64,000 nt of DNA from Buddleja alternifolia (lineage: Eukaryota > Streptophyta > Magnoliopsida > Lamiales > Scrophulariaceae): NCBI GenBank assembly GCA_019426215.1, contig CM033395.1, positions 15,118,569-15,182,568 of the forward strand, written 5' to 3'. Under the pieces are notes generated by a model. The model ran no database searches. It was not told where the DNA came from and saw only the letters and a program-made list of their open reading frames with translations. Shown one piece after another: positions 33,301 through 45,128 of this stretch. The position numbers and the translations under genes were made by a program. Each line of letters begins with the position of its first letter. The first letter of the stretch is position 1.

Positions 33301-34469
33301 ATCTGGTGGTGCGCAGGTCAGGCACATGGAGCACGATTGGACTAAGGTTCATATGATGTTAGTGAGCCTGATATGCCCAAATTGAATGGGAGCTCCATCA
33401 TAGCATGTATGCATACTACATGTGCTTTGGGGCGACCTCCTAAGAGAAGTGACTGAATGGATCCTTGTTTCATCACCGTGTGAGTCTTCATTGTTTATTA
33501 ATACCCTTTGGGACTCTGGACTGCGCCATGAGGCGTAAGCTTGATGATGCTACTTTAGCATGTTCTCCAATGGCCATGGAAAGGATTTGGTCTGTCGGAG
33601 CATGTCTAGGAAAGTTGTTAGGTCCAAGCAGAGTAGCATGTAAGGCAGAGGAAAAACTAAAGGTGATAACGCACTTATGTCCTAATGCTCATAGGTCGGG
33701 TGATTGAGTCAAATTTGTTTAACATAGTCATGAGCACAGGTAAATATACTTGAGAGAATCAAGCATGCTCTAATATAACCAGAGGGGGTCAGAGATGCTT
33801 GATCTGGTGCAACCACATAGTTTAGGATACACAACGATTTTTTGTGGAGTTGTAGGGTTATGTTAGTATGGTGATGGCTTAATATAACTCTCCTCACTTG
33901 CTCCTTTTTCGCTTGGTTGCACGCCTTATTCCCGTATGAAAGAAGGGATACGAGATGAGAATTTTGAAGGATTCGATTCACAAACGGTGAATCAAATATG
34001 TATGAGTGGGAGATATTGGAGTGCATGAGTCGGGTTTAGCCCACGACCCAAATTGCATCCATATTTAGTTAGGATTGAGAATCCTAATATGAATGGAAGT
34101 AAATCTCACTAAATATCTTTTGGGATATTAATAAATAAGAGAGATCAGAATATCACGTATTACAACTGATCAGACTATTCTAACGAAACTCTCTCTCTCT
34201 TCTCATCTTCATGTTTTCTCCTCTCTCCCATTTAGAGAATCACCCAAAAGCTGCTCTAGGGATTTAAGGTGTGCAATTGATTGGAAGCTCTAGTAGCAAC
34301 CAAAGATACCGGTGAGGAGTTCAATCAATTGTTGGCTTGTAGACGTACGGGCTCGAGAGCGATTGGGATTCAAATCATTATTCCACTGCAAAATCCATAC
34401 CAGTGAAAGGTATGTTCACGAATCTCTATATATTTATGTGAAATATAATAAGAGTATTTATTTCCTACA
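30390..34469 (+). mobile_element. Decayed Ty1/copia retrotransposon, 5' truncated, with 3' LTR
   Basis: The segment begins inside integrase (DICGPMNVRAQ) and continues through RT and RNase H. About 1.1 kb of non-coding sequence follows, then a purine tract GAGTGGGAGAT (34005-34014) and a probable 3' LTR from about 34017 to 34469. No matching 5' LTR, gag or protease is in the window. Many stops and frameshifts occur. Confidence 0.85.
30433..32927 (+). pseudogene. Copia integrase-RT-RNase H remnants
   Basis: Integrase: YFLTFIDDYSCYGSVYLL, VLCTDRELEYLSDQF, and [20 protein letters not shown] with the catalytic Glu. RT: MDQPLGFHEM, RLKRSIYGLKQSSRQWHYRF, LYVDDILLAGNN (catalytic YVDD intact). RNase H: GYGDADSLADRDESKSTSGY, SLSTMEAEYVA, VIYCDSIAGLAYAK, TKHIDTRYQFIRE. 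At least ten stops or shifts break the reading. The first intact piece is 30433-30642 and the last is 32640-32927, ending YMSNLGLHRF. Confidence 0.88.
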
Positions 34470-34950
34470 ACATCGTTAATAATTTACCTCTCAATTTTCA
34501 ACAATATATGAGCATTCAAATTAAAGAAAGCTTAAAGCAAAAGCTACAATGTTTGCAACCTAAAGTCAAAATAACTATTCTAGTGGAGCTCAATGTTAAA
34601 TATAATTTGTAATACAACCCTTCATTCTTACACTAACCAAGTTGGCCAGTGGAAAAAGAACTTAGAACTTGAATTTCGATTCAAATAAAAGCCTCCATAT
34701 TTGCAGGGGCTGCATCGCGACATAGAAGAACTTGAACTCTTTTTCTTATTTTTTCTTCTCATAGATGTGGTAACAGTTCCCGAACCTACAGAAATTACGG
34801 ATTGTTAAGTATTATGTTAAAGAAACTTCTATAGAAACCTAAGCTACATAGAGCGGGAGCGACTGTAGGAGTGTGAGAGTGTTAAAATCTGAAATTACTT
34901 GAGAGCGGGAGCACCTTAGAGCGTCTGTTAAATAAAATGATTTAAAAAGG
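34470..34950. other. Intergenic, no gene recognised
   Basis: No supported feature. AGAGCGGGAGC occurs twice (about 34850 and 34905) but is too short to classify. Confidence 0.45.
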
Positions 34951-34999
34951 TGAGTTTATTTTAGACATTTTTCTACTTTACATGCTTACTTTCTCGAAG

Positions 35000-36773
35000 A
35001 TGAGTTCATTCGAGAAGAAGGTGCATGAAGAAAGATTGTTCTAAAAGAACAAAATGAAACTCCTTTAGAGACCATTATTCAAGAAACCAGAACTGAACCA
35101 ACCCAAACGCAACCACCATCGCTCAGATCGAGTAGAGTATCTCAACTGCATGAAAAGTATGATTATCTGCTACAAGGAGAGCATAATCTATATGTGTAGC
35201 AGAAGGGAACTATGGAGATGATCCCTTCACCTACGATCAGGCAATGGCAGATATAGACTCTGCGAAATGGCTTGAGGCTATGAAATGGAGATGGATTTGA
35301 TATATTCAAACCAAGTTTGGACTCTTGTGAATCGTCCCGGGGGCATTGCACCAATAGGATGTAAATGAATTTATAAGAGGAAGATTGGTTCGGATGGCAA
35401 GGTCGATACCTATAAGGCCAGTCTAGTACCGAAATGGTATAGTTAAAAGGAGGCAATTGACTATGAGGAAACCTTCTCGCCTGTAGCCATGGTCAAGTTA
35501 TTTAGGATTCTGCTTGCTATAGCCACACACCTGGATTATGAAATCTGGAAAATGGATGTGAAGACCGCGTTCTTAAATGGATTCCTCAAGGAGGACATCT
35601 ATATGGAACAACCCAAAAGTTTCATAATCAAGAAAAATTCTTATAAGGTGTGTAAATTGAATAGATCCATTTATGGACTCAAACAAGCCTCATGAAGCTG
35701 GAATCTCCATTTTGATAAAAAAAAAAAGTTAGGAACTATGACTTCATCAAGAACGAAGATGAACTCTGTGTTTACAAGAAAATCAGTGAGAGCAAAATAT
35801 CATTTCTGGTCTTATATGTAGACGACATTCTACTTATAGGAAATGATATAGGCCTATTAACCTCGGTCAAAATATGGCTCACATTCTCTATAAAGTACAT
35901 AGGAGAAGCAACCTACATCCTTGGAATTCGCATCTACAAGGATAGAGTGAAGAGAAAATGGGACTTTCCTAAGCCCTCTACTTAGAGAAGTTTTTAAAAA
36001 GGTTCAGAAGAGAGTCCTGTTGCCCATGAGATATGGACTTCACTTGTCCAAATCGATGAGCCCTCAAAACGAGGAGGATCGAAAGGTGATGGCTTCCATA
36101 CCCTATGCATCAATAGTAGGCCCCCTTATGTATGCTATGTTATACACAAGACAAGACATTGCCTTCGTTGTGAGTGTGGTAAGTAGGTTACAAGCTAACC
36201 CAGATGAAAAACATTGGATTGCGGTGAAATGTATCCTTATGTACTTGAGAAGAACTACGGATATGTTTCTCACATATGGAAATGGAGAAATAAAGTGGAT
36301 GGATACACTGACTCAGACTTTCAGTTAGACGTCGAAGATCGTAAATCCACTTCTGAGTTTGTGTTCACTTTGAATAGTTGTGCAGTGACTGGAAAAGTTC
36401 CAAACAAAGCAGAACTGCCAACTCCACCGCTGAAGCTGAATACATGGCTTCCTCGGAGGCTGCCAAAGAAGCTCTTTGGATATAGAAGTTCATAGCTAAA
36501 CTTCAAGTGGTTCCTAGTATGGATCTCCCGTTGCTACTCTTTCGTGGCAACAATGGAGTCATCGCGCAGGCTAAGAAACCAATGTTTCATAACAAATCCA
36601 AACACATAGAGAAAAGATATCACATAATTAGAGAAATCATTGGAAGAGGCGACATCGCCATACAGAGAATAGATTCAGCAGATAACGTGACTGACCCACT
36701 CACAAAGCCATTACCACAGGGGGTGCTAAAGCGACATCTGGAAAAGATGGGTATTAGGTACCATAGCGATTGA
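35000..36773 (+). pseudogene. Copia RT-RNase H remnants
   Basis: RT pieces: MVKLFRILLAIATHLDYEIW, MDVKTAFLNGFLKEDIYMEQ, CKLNRSIYGLKQAS. The YVDD region is present in another frame (LYVDDILLIGNDIG, about 35815-35855). RNase H side: SIPYASIVGPLMYAMLYTRQ, DSDFQLDVEDRKSTSEF, NKSKHIEKRYHIIREIIGRG, VTDPLTKPLPQGVLKRHLEK. Frames change at least five times and several stops occur. An A-run near 35718 accounts for one shift. Confidence 0.85.
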
Positions 36774-36794
36774 CATTGAGCGCAAGTGGGAGAT

Positions 36795-38308
36795 TGTTAG
36801 GATTATGCCTTAGATGCTAACGAGGAATTAGATTGTATAAGGTTTTCCATTATGTTGTACAAGCTATCTTTCGAGTTAATAAAAGGCAAGCTACTTTTGT
36901 TCACATAAATCTTAATAACATTAGTAAGTGCTGAACATCTAAGTCCAAAGTAATCAAGAGAGCCTTCTACTCGTTAAGGTTTAAGGAGAGGGACACTAGA
37001 AATGTTGATTTCCTGATTACTCAAAAACAGATTCGCAAGTCAACGAGTCTTAATTGGGCATTATGACTCGACTTGTATGACATAGGCTCTGACAAAGAGT
37101 GTCAGTTGGTCACTAGGTATTAATGGGAGCTTGTTCCGTAGATATGTCAATGGAATTGACATATTCGAACACGGCTCACAGTAATCCAATCACTTGGGTA
37201 TTTACTCAGTGACTGTCAATAATTGAATTACTGGTCACGATAGTGTTTATGAGCCTTAGACCTGAGGAGTCACGAAGATTATACTTGTGACACTAGACTC
37301 GTCATTAGAGTAGTCAGACCCATTTCACCTGATGGTGGGGTCGACCTCAAAGTGCAGTCTCAGTGGTCAAGTAGCAATTGTTTTGTGACTGCTAAAACGA
37401 AATTCACTATCTTAAGTAGTAAACGAGTTATGCGATCATAGGTAAATGAAATGACAAATCTTTGGCCAAAGAAGATAAACTAACTCGCGTGAAACACGAG
37501 GAATAGTTTGGTAATTTCATCTTACTATGATTTAATAAACACAACATCGAGTCATGTGAGTTTAACACATTCCATGACTCTCACTCAATAGGGATGTTAC
37601 AGTGAAAGACTTATACTCACATGGTTTCTGTGACCTAAAGGTTCGTATTGATCAAATTGTTTTAATCTCAATTGGGTTTCAATGTGGGTCCACGGGACTG
37701 GCTAGGTGATACCCACATCCTTGGTTTTCTCTCATTGTCAATTGAGACGAACCTAGAGAGTCGCGCTTTCAAGAAAATAAGTGAAGAAAATCTTTATTTT
37801 AAAAAAAAAAGCTTAATCAAGTCATTTGATGAGCAAATTTATTTATTTAATTAATTGGATTGATTGAAATAAATTAAAAAGCAAATAATAATTAATTAGA
37901 TTAATTTATTATTTATTCATATTAATCTAAATTATTAATTAGATTAATTAATTTAGCTAATTATTAATTAATGTTATCTATTAATTGGATTAATATATGG
38001 TGAACTTAATTAATAAGCGGACTAAATTGAAATTTGACGTAGCCCACTAAGGATGCTAGTAGGCGTGTATTAGAGAAAGATGGGCTTAGGAAATTAATTA
38101 ATTCCTTGATCATCATCTCATATAAATACACTCATAAGGTGATTAACCTACAACAAGTCAACACAAAACAAAAGAAGATTAAAAATTACCCTTCCCCTAC
38201 CTCACTAGCTGTCGGCCACCATCTGAGCCAGAGGAGGAGGATTTCTTCTTCAAGCTTATTTTCGCGCGTGATTATCTAGAGGTAGGAGATCAGAGCAACT
38301 GCTGGCAC
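36795..38308 (+). repeat. 3' LTR of second copia fragment (part left of the MITE)
   Basis: Starts TGTTAGGATTATGCC right after the purine tract. It shares GAGGAATTAGAT, TTGTACAA and TTCACATAAATCT-type blocks with the LTR at 49326, showing both belong to one family. Non-coding. Confidence 0.75.
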
Positions 38309-38784
38309 CAGGGGCGGATCTACAGCATAGTCAGGGGAAGGCAGTGCCCCCACTCAAATTTTTTTTTTTATAAATATATACATTCTTTTTAATTTTAATT
38401 TATAAATTGCATTAGTGCCCCCACTCAAATTATTTAATGCCCCCCTCAATTTTGAAAGTATTAAATGCCCCCCTCAATTTTAAAAAACTATTTTTTTTAC
38501 CTTACAAAATTTTTTATATTTGAATTTCGCCCCCCCTTAAGATCAAAAAATATCACGTTTTCTCTTTTTACTTTGAGTTCGCCCCCCTAAAACCCAAAAT
38601 CGTGGCTATAACAAAAGAGGTATAAGAGTATAAATTATGTCAAAAGTTGTAATTGAACCTAATTCCTTATTATATTTTCCCCCATAAATATAGCGTACCG
38701 TACCGCGGGGGGCACCCCCCTTTCTCTCCCCCTCAGTATAATCCCCAGTGCCCCCGCTAAACAACATTTCTGGATCCGCCACTA
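38309..38784. mobile_element. hAT-type MITE with 8-bp TSD
   Basis: The ends CAGGGGCGGATCTACAG (left) and TAGTGGCGGATCCAGAA (reverse strand of the right end) are short inverted repeats. They are flanked by GCTGGCAC (38301-38308) and GCTGGTAC (38785-38792), an 8-bp duplication with one mismatch. The element is 476 bp and non-coding, with runs of C and A/T. A diverged relative lies at about 6325-6660 in the permease intron. Confidence 0.88.
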
Positions 38785-38849
38785 GCTGGTACTGTAAATC
38801 AAGAAAGTTACACACTACAACAAGGTTGGTAGCTTCGTAATTTTTGTTT

Positions 38850-39556
38850 TTATTAAATTGTTTAAAAATTATTAAACCCCTAAAGTAATTCGTTTGTGAA
38901 TCTGGATATGTTTTAGTTTCCACTGCGCATGAACCTTGATTCACAACAAATCTTACAGATTTGTTCACCATGACACTTCCTACTAAAAGCTAGTCTACAA
39001 TATTGGAGTATGTAGACTCAAAGATATTAACTGATATTTTCATGAGGGGGAGTTAATGCACACTGCACTCTTTTTCCTTAACCAAGGTTTCATCCCTTTG
39101 GGTTTTTCTAGTAAGGTTGTTAATGAGGCAGTATCTGATTGCGTATTAAAAGAATAATGCACTCTTTTTCCTTAACTAGGTTTTAATCTCATAAAATTTT
39201 TCCTAGTAAGGTTTTAACAAGGCATATTTTTGAAAATATGGATATCCAACGGGGAGTGTTATAAACAAATTATATGTGTTAATGTCCATATAACTCCAAT
39301 GTCCTTTCACCTCCATGTAACAACAAGTCTTCTCACCTTCATCATTAATATGATTCATTATCATTTACTTCTCTTATTATATAAATCAACATTCGAGGTT
39401 CTTGTATTGTGCCTATAAATATGCCATCAATTTTGTTTTTTTGATACGATAGGCCATCAAATTGTATTGTAGAGACATACCAAATGAAATAAAGAAAATC
39501 TCTCAATCTCTTGTCTCTCTCTACTTTATAATATTTTTGAGTTTTTTCATAACATA
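38850..39556. other. Intergenic, no gene recognised
   Basis: AT-rich. CTCTTTTTCCTTAAC and TTTTTCTAGTAAGG-like blocks are repeated about 95-110 bp apart (about 39066-39115 and 39160-39215). No coding evidence. Confidence 0.5.
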
Positions 39557-39565
39557 TACAAATTA

Positions 39566-39822
39566 GGGAAAATAACACACATACCCCCTCACTTATTATG
39601 TGATTACCAAAACCCCCTCACTCATTGAAATTACCAACACACCCCCTTATGTTAAGAATTTCTTACAATTACACCTTCTGTGTGTTTAACAATTCTTACA
39701 AATTCACCCCAATAAACCTTACAAATAGTCTTCTTGAGGGGGTGTGTTGGTAATTTTCAATCAATGAGGAGGTGTTTTGCTAATTACAGAATAAGTGAGG
39801 GGGGTCTATGTGTAATTATCCC
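39566..39822. mobile_element. Foldback Mutator-type MITE with 9-bp TSD
   Basis: TACAAATTA flanks both sides (39557-39565 and 39823-39831). The arms are inverted copies over about 100 bp: GGGAAAATAACACACATACC against GGGATAATTACACATAGACC, then CCCCCTCACTTATT and so on. 257 bp, no coding content. A diverged copy in the opposite orientation lies at about 44182-44365. Confidence 0.9.
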
Positions 39823-39871
39823 TACAAATTATCATATATTTGTGCATGTAACATAAAATATTAGACTGATA

Positions 39872-40040
39872 TTTTTTTTTTTTGGTTTCCCACGGGTTTC
39901 CCCATACCACATTGGGTTTGAGACTAATTCTGCTTCGCGGTACTAAGCCTACCGCTGGCCTGAGGAGATCTGTCATCGAGGAGAATCGAACACGCTCCCT
40001 ACTCAAGAGTGTAGTGGTGGACAAACCACTACGCAAACCC
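39872..40040 (-). mobile_element. tRNA-type SINE upstream of the helicase-like gene
   Basis: On the minus strand: an A-box-like GTTTGCGTAGTGGTTTG at the 5' end (about 40040-40022), a B box GTTCGATTC (about 39981-39989), then a body ending in an A-rich tail (plus-strand T-run 39872-39883). No clear TSD. It differs in sequence from the SINE at 2922-3081, so it is another family or subfamily. Confidence 0.72.
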
Positions 40041-40289
40041 TTCATGTTATTAACAATTGATACTCATATAGTCATCTTATGCGTAGCCCACCTAGAAGCC
40101 CACTTGCCATGAAGCCCAACATTAGCGAACCTATGTTATCGACAAACTAGGAAATGACAAGAAAACCCATACCTTTTCTAAAATACCAAAGGTATCCATC
40201 CATCCACAAACCCCTGAAATAGTATAGAACTCTCTCACGACCTACAGCTGAGAAGCGGCTTGATAGATAATAATCTGGTGTGAGCTTCA

Positions 40290-43200
40290 ATGGGAAAAAG
40301 CGATGATTCAATAGCTCGGAGGAGGAACAAAAGGAGCAGAAAAAAGCAAGAAAACAAAAGGGATTCATCTTCAAAGGTCTCCATTCGCGTCGCTTCTATT
40401 ATCGCCTCCAAGAAGCGCCGCCAATCAGGCAAACGCCGCATGTGTCAGGTTAATAAAATAATGCATTACCTTTTTTTGTTATGATGATCATATTAGGACT
40501 TTTCAGATTATTGTGTTTGGTAACATTTTTAGAGCTTATTTCATTGTTTATTTATCTGTATGTGACTTGCCGTCAATCTTGATTCTTTTATATTTGAGAT
40601 TTGGTGTTTGTATATTTGTTCATTTTTTCATTCCAGGACAATGGGATTTCTAATTGGTACGTTATACTTTTGCTTCTGGGAAAGATTTTTGATAAATACT
40701 CCTGTCCTGTCCTCTTGTAAAGGAATTGAATTTTGGCTTAATGTGAAATATGATAATACTTTCAAATAGTAGTAATCTATGCAAGACTTCCCCTTTGGTT
40801 AATAATCTCATTGGGAAAAAAATATTATTGACTTTGGCGTGGTTGTGATTACAGACAATTAACAACTACTATTTATGATTTGATTTTTGAAATACAATGT
40901 ATCTTAGTATTCGTCTTAATTCAATGTATTCCTGTGCCAGGGTATGTGCTTCAGCCTTCCAACCCCTGAGAATCCCTTCAACGATAAACAGGAAAAAATC
41001 GAACCCTCCAAAAAAAAAAAGAAAAATTGCAAAGTAAAAAAGAATCCTATGGACAAGAGAGTTGGTGGTAGGTTAGGAAAAGACTCTCAAGAGCATAAAG
41101 TTATGGTGAATGGAAAATCAGCCTTGGTTGCATCTAGAATTAGTTTTATGGGGCCAGAAATTGCAATCAATGTAGGTAAACCAACATGCCAGTTCATAGA
41201 GTGGGATATCTCCAACCATTCGTGGAAAGAACATCGTTCTGAAAACAACACGGATTGCCCGTCAAAATTCTTGATCATGTGCCTGAACTCCATTCAGAGT
41301 GCTCTGCAGCAAAGTGGAGACTTTAGTACTGAAGTGGAAAACCCTCTCTTTGCTAATGCATGGGGACTGGAGTTTTGGAATTGTTATACCAATGGAAAAG
41401 ATGTTTTGGAGACCAATGGAGCTAATTCTATAGTCGAGCAAATTGCTTGGATGGCATCAACTGCTGCTGATACCATTTCAATGAAGGAGAAAGAGGGCAT
41501 ATCATTTACCGGTCCCTTTCTTTTATATCTTGTGCCATCGCAAGACAAAGCTTACCAGGTTTGTGGGCATTACCGATATGTCTATCAGCTGTTTGATTTT
41601 GAGCTTAATATCTTCATTTTGTTTGCGTGAATGGTTAAATATCCAGTGTCTGTGTGGCCATTGACTAACACGCCCTTTGGGATTTGAAATGGTTCTAGAA
41701 GTTTCTACCCAAACACTTTCGGAATAAACAATCTGATTACTTGGATAATGGGCTTGTTGCATTCCTACTTTTTACAATTTTAGGTCTATTTAATTGACAT
41801 GACGTTTCTTCTAGTATGAGAATTGCATAATTTTATGTGATAACATATATGGAACACTTTCTTTTTATTGGGCATATTTTTCTTCCTGGAATACGATGGC
41901 TATGCTTGGTTATGTTTTGGGATGGCATTTTGGTGAGAATTATTGGTGAGAAATTTATGGGGACACGTGCGTGTTTGATGAGATTGTGTTTGGTTTTATT
42001 TTGGGAGTTGGTTTTTGGGTGTGTTTTTTTTGTGAGATAATGTTTGGTTTTGTTTTCAGAGGGAACAAAAGTTACTGTAGCAGTCAAATCATGAAGCTTT
42101 TGTCTGATAGAGAGGAGAGAGAAGAGAGAGAGCACATAGAGAGGAGTGTAGGGACAAAGTAGGTGTAGAAAGATGAAAAATAATTATTATGTTTTTTTTG
42201 GACAAAAAAAGTAGTGCATTTTCGATCAAATATTGTGTGAGCCAAACATCGTTTGGTGGGGATTTTGGACCAAACATGAGTTGAAAACATAACCAAACAT
42301 ACCCGATGGTATTTAGTAATTAAAATTTTGTTCTTTCTGTTACACCACTTGCCTTGGAAGGCTCATCTCCTCATTTGTTTATAATCAGGTACGCCAAGTC
42401 TGCAAGCCTTTGAAAACGCTTGGAGTACATACAGTGAGCTTGCATTCAGGAGCCTCCATAGATCATCAAATTCATGGGTTAGCACCCCAACCGTTCTTTC
42501 AGTGATTTAAGATTCGTTCTTATTGGCAATGTGAAACCCTTAAGCTTGTTTGTATCTTAATATATTGTGCTTTCCAGAAGAGGCACCGGTAATTGTTCTT
42601 TGTCACTGATAATTGTTCTTTGCACCGATAACTGTTCTTTGTCACGCATTGTCCTGACGCATAATATTAATCCGTGAGTCATAGACAAATATATTCAGTA
42701 ACAGGCAAATCTAGGATTATTCTCATGCGGGGGTGACATAATAGAAACCATTAAAAAATGTAACGCTGTTAAAGCACAAGAATTTGAATTCGTTGTCTCT
42801 ATTTTTTTCTACTTGAAACTTAATTTGAACGTAAAAAACATTGTTGTTAGTTATAATATTGCTTTAGTTTTTTATGCTGTTTAATCTTTTAATGTGTGAT
42901 GTTTTCCTTGTCTCACCTGATCTCATTAAAATTGACAGCTTAAAAAGTTGTGAACCGGAGTTCCTTGTCTCCACACCTGACAGGCTTTTGGAGCTTCTGT
43001 CCATAAAGGCTATTGACATATCTCAGGTTTCCTTACTGGTAATTCTAAATAAACATTCTCCTTTTTTTCATATCAGTTTAATGTTTTCCTTCCTTTTTTC
43101 TCGGATGATATGTTCGCCCTATATTATTGTAGTAGTATTATAATTTTCGTTCGTAGAACATCTAGAAATGAGCATTGGTGGCAAACAGATAGGGAAAGTA

Positions 43201-43668
43201 TGATTCCCTTGAGAAGAACTCGCTACAATAGACTAACAATTTGTAAAGGTTGAAGATGTTTCTTATAGATTTTGTCTGAGGGCAACTAGTCTCTAGAGTT
43301 GTCTTTGCTACTGTCGTTTATTAGCTTATTACAAATAGGCTACTCTTAGGAGTGAGATTGTAGAGGGTTTCATGTGGGGTCCTCACGATACACTAAAGGT
43401 TGTGGTTGTATCAGGATCAGTCCTGGGATTCATTAATCTCTCATTTCGAATGTTGCCACCGCGTTGTGCTGATATTTTTGAGGATTATAATTTATAGGTG
43501 ATCGATGGACTAGAAGCCCCTTTTAAAGGCACTTACTTTGATGAAGTCAAATCTATACGCGAATTCATCTCTGGAAATCCTCAAACAGTGGTTTACTGTG
43601 ACAGCATCAACATTTCTTCATCCATTTCTGTGGTACAACAGCTGCTGGGCGAATCAGTCTGCAAATAA
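40290..43668 (+). CDS. Degenerate DEAD-box RNA-helicase-like protein
   Basis: Five exons, 40290-40448, 40941-41558, 42389-42477, 42939-43038 and 43498-43668, with GT-AG borders. They total 1137 bp, 378 residues plus stop, in one phase. The N-terminus is basic (MGKSDDSIARRRNKRSRKK), fitting nuclear or nucleolar targeting. The C-terminal third matches helicase RecA-1 layout: FLLYLVPSQDKAYQVRQVC, HSGASIDHQIHG, LVSTPDRLLELL (motif Ib-like), then VIDGLEAP where DEAD is expected and VVYCDS where SAT is expected. No Walker A (GxGKT) is seen, so ATPase activity is unlikely. Plants have a conserved, poorly studied helicase-like family with this N-terminus, and Arabidopsis AT2G28600 is my tentative comparison. 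The family's second helicase domain is not found, so the stop at 43666-43668 may mark truncation or a missed splice. Confidence 0.8.
41900..42303. mobile_element. MITE in intron 2 of the helicase-like gene
   Basis: Ends CTATGCTTGGTTATGTTTTG and, on the other strand, GGTATGTTTGGTTATGTTTT. CGATGG lies directly outside both (41894-41899, 42304-42309), a possible 6-bp or longer imperfect TSD. It is about 400 bp and T/G-rich with no coding evidence. The end sequence resembles plant hAT-like MITEs. Confidence 0.65.
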
Positions 43669-44165
43669 TTCATATATAAAGAGTTAAATGCATTCGTGAT
43701 GTCCGTGAAACATGTCAAGAGAGTGATAGCTGTTATAGAGCAGATACAATTTTGAACCAGCTTATTGGCGCAATTAAAGTTGGAGATTGCGTGGAATCTA
43801 ACCACTCCATATTTGGTCATTAAAGGAGGTGAGATCGCTCGTTATGCTGCTGGTAATTACAGCATCTCAATAGATACGATATTTTACAACACGATTTTTC
43901 TTCTTACTTTTTCGATTTCCGAGAAACATGTGAGATTCTTTAGCAGTAATTTAAGTTCGTTTTGATAAGCAGCTTTTGTCATGTAACTTGCCTTTGAGCT
44001 CTTCTGTGAGTTTATTTTTCAATGATAAAGGACTTTAATCTGTTACGAATTTAAAATTGTAGAGTTGGGTTAGACTTAGAATACTCTCCATCAAGTTTTG
44101 CACCCCCAACTATGGATCTAATGAGACGAAATTGATGGCACAAAAATATTATACTTTTTTAGTTG
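43669..44165 (+). other. Region after the helicase-like stop; possible lost coding tail
   Basis: A different frame is open from about 43680 to 43822 and reads RVKCIRDVRETCQESDSCYR then ADTILNQLIGAIKVGDCVES. This composition looks protein-like rather than random, but it is out of frame with exon 5 and has no obvious acceptor. It may be a decayed exon or an alternative product. The rest is AT-rich. Confidence 0.3.
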
Positions 44166-44181
44166 AGTTAATTTTAGTTGT

Positions 44182-44365
44182 GGGAAATCACGTGCAGACT
44201 ACCTCATTTATTGTGTAATTATGTAAACTCCCCCCCACTTATTGAAAATTATTAATACATGCTCTTAAGGGAAACATTTGTAAGGTTTATGGAGGTAAAA
44301 TTGTCAGAATTATTAAACATACAAGGGGTGTAATTGTAAGAAATTTTTAACATAGAGTGTTTGCT
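44182..44365. mobile_element. Diverged relative of the 39566 foldback MITE
   Basis: Shares blocks GGGAAAT...CAC, CCCCACTTATTGAAAATTA, TAAGGTTTATGGAGGT and ACAAGGGGTGTAATTGTAAG with 39566-39822, partly in inverted order. No TSD recognised. Confidence 0.6.
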
Positions 44366-45128
44366 TGTGTAAGAATCTGTTTTCTCATCTGAGATAGATT
44401 TTGGTGCTCCAGTAATTTTAACGACAATGTTGGAAGTTGGAACCGTAGTAGTGCAGAAAATTTTTATATACATGTGGTGTGGGATCTAATTACACGCATC
44501 AAGACACCACACAACAGAAAGTAATAAAAAATGTTTTGAGTTGTTTTTATATTATATATACGTTTTTTAATTATTTTTTGTTGTGTCATGGTGTTAATAG
44601 AGCTCTCTAGACTTTCAGTAAAAATCATAAGTCAGCGATTTTTTAATTAAAAAATCCCAAAATGAAATTACTAAATGAAAATAATTACTTCCCAAATTAA
44701 CTTAAACTTTTGCTCCTGATTGCACCTCTCTCATCTGCTTTACTTCTCTGTCTCTGTCTCTGTCACTGTCACACTCTCTTCTGCCTCTTCTGTTTCAACA
44801 ATGCTTCTCTTCTATTCTCCTTCTACATGCTCGTGTCTCAACAACTAAATATATGAAGTTTGATATTCCATAAATTAAGCATAGTTCTCAAAAGTTAACA
44901 CCAATTTCATGCACCAAGACAAAGGTCACTATTTATTTTCTGCAGAAAATAATGCTTCCAATATGCTAATACAATCTTTAATAACCATGGAAGTATTTGT
45001 ATATGTGTTTCTAGTCCGACAAATTAGTCTTTATACCACTGCTCATTCTTGCATTATTATGAAAAGACTTCTTACACATTTTCAAGAAGCTTATGAGTGA
45101 AAAATATTCAACTTATTCAAAGGTATAC
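44366..45128. other. Intergenic, no gene recognised
   Basis: Contains a pyrimidine-rich low-complexity stretch (CTCTGTCTCTGTCTCTG, about 44748-44766). No supported gene. Confidence 0.5.

Larger units (their letters stand above)
34950..38850 (+). mobile_element. Second decayed Ty1/copia fragment with 3' LTR
   Basis: The coding part starts in the linker before RT (FLEDEFIREEGA) and ends at RNase H (GIRYHSD, 36770). A purine tract GCAAGTGGGAGAT and an LTR starting TGTTAGGATTATGCC at 36795 follow. The LTR is interrupted by a hAT MITE at 38309-38784 and its end is uncertain (about 38800-38850). It is the same family as the fragment at 48015-49800, by pol and LTR start. Confidence 0.8.

Noticed and set aside
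39975..40040. Second possible tRNA gene
   Set aside because: The A and B boxes are present but the folded arms do not fit a tRNA, and an A-tail follows; SINE is the better call.
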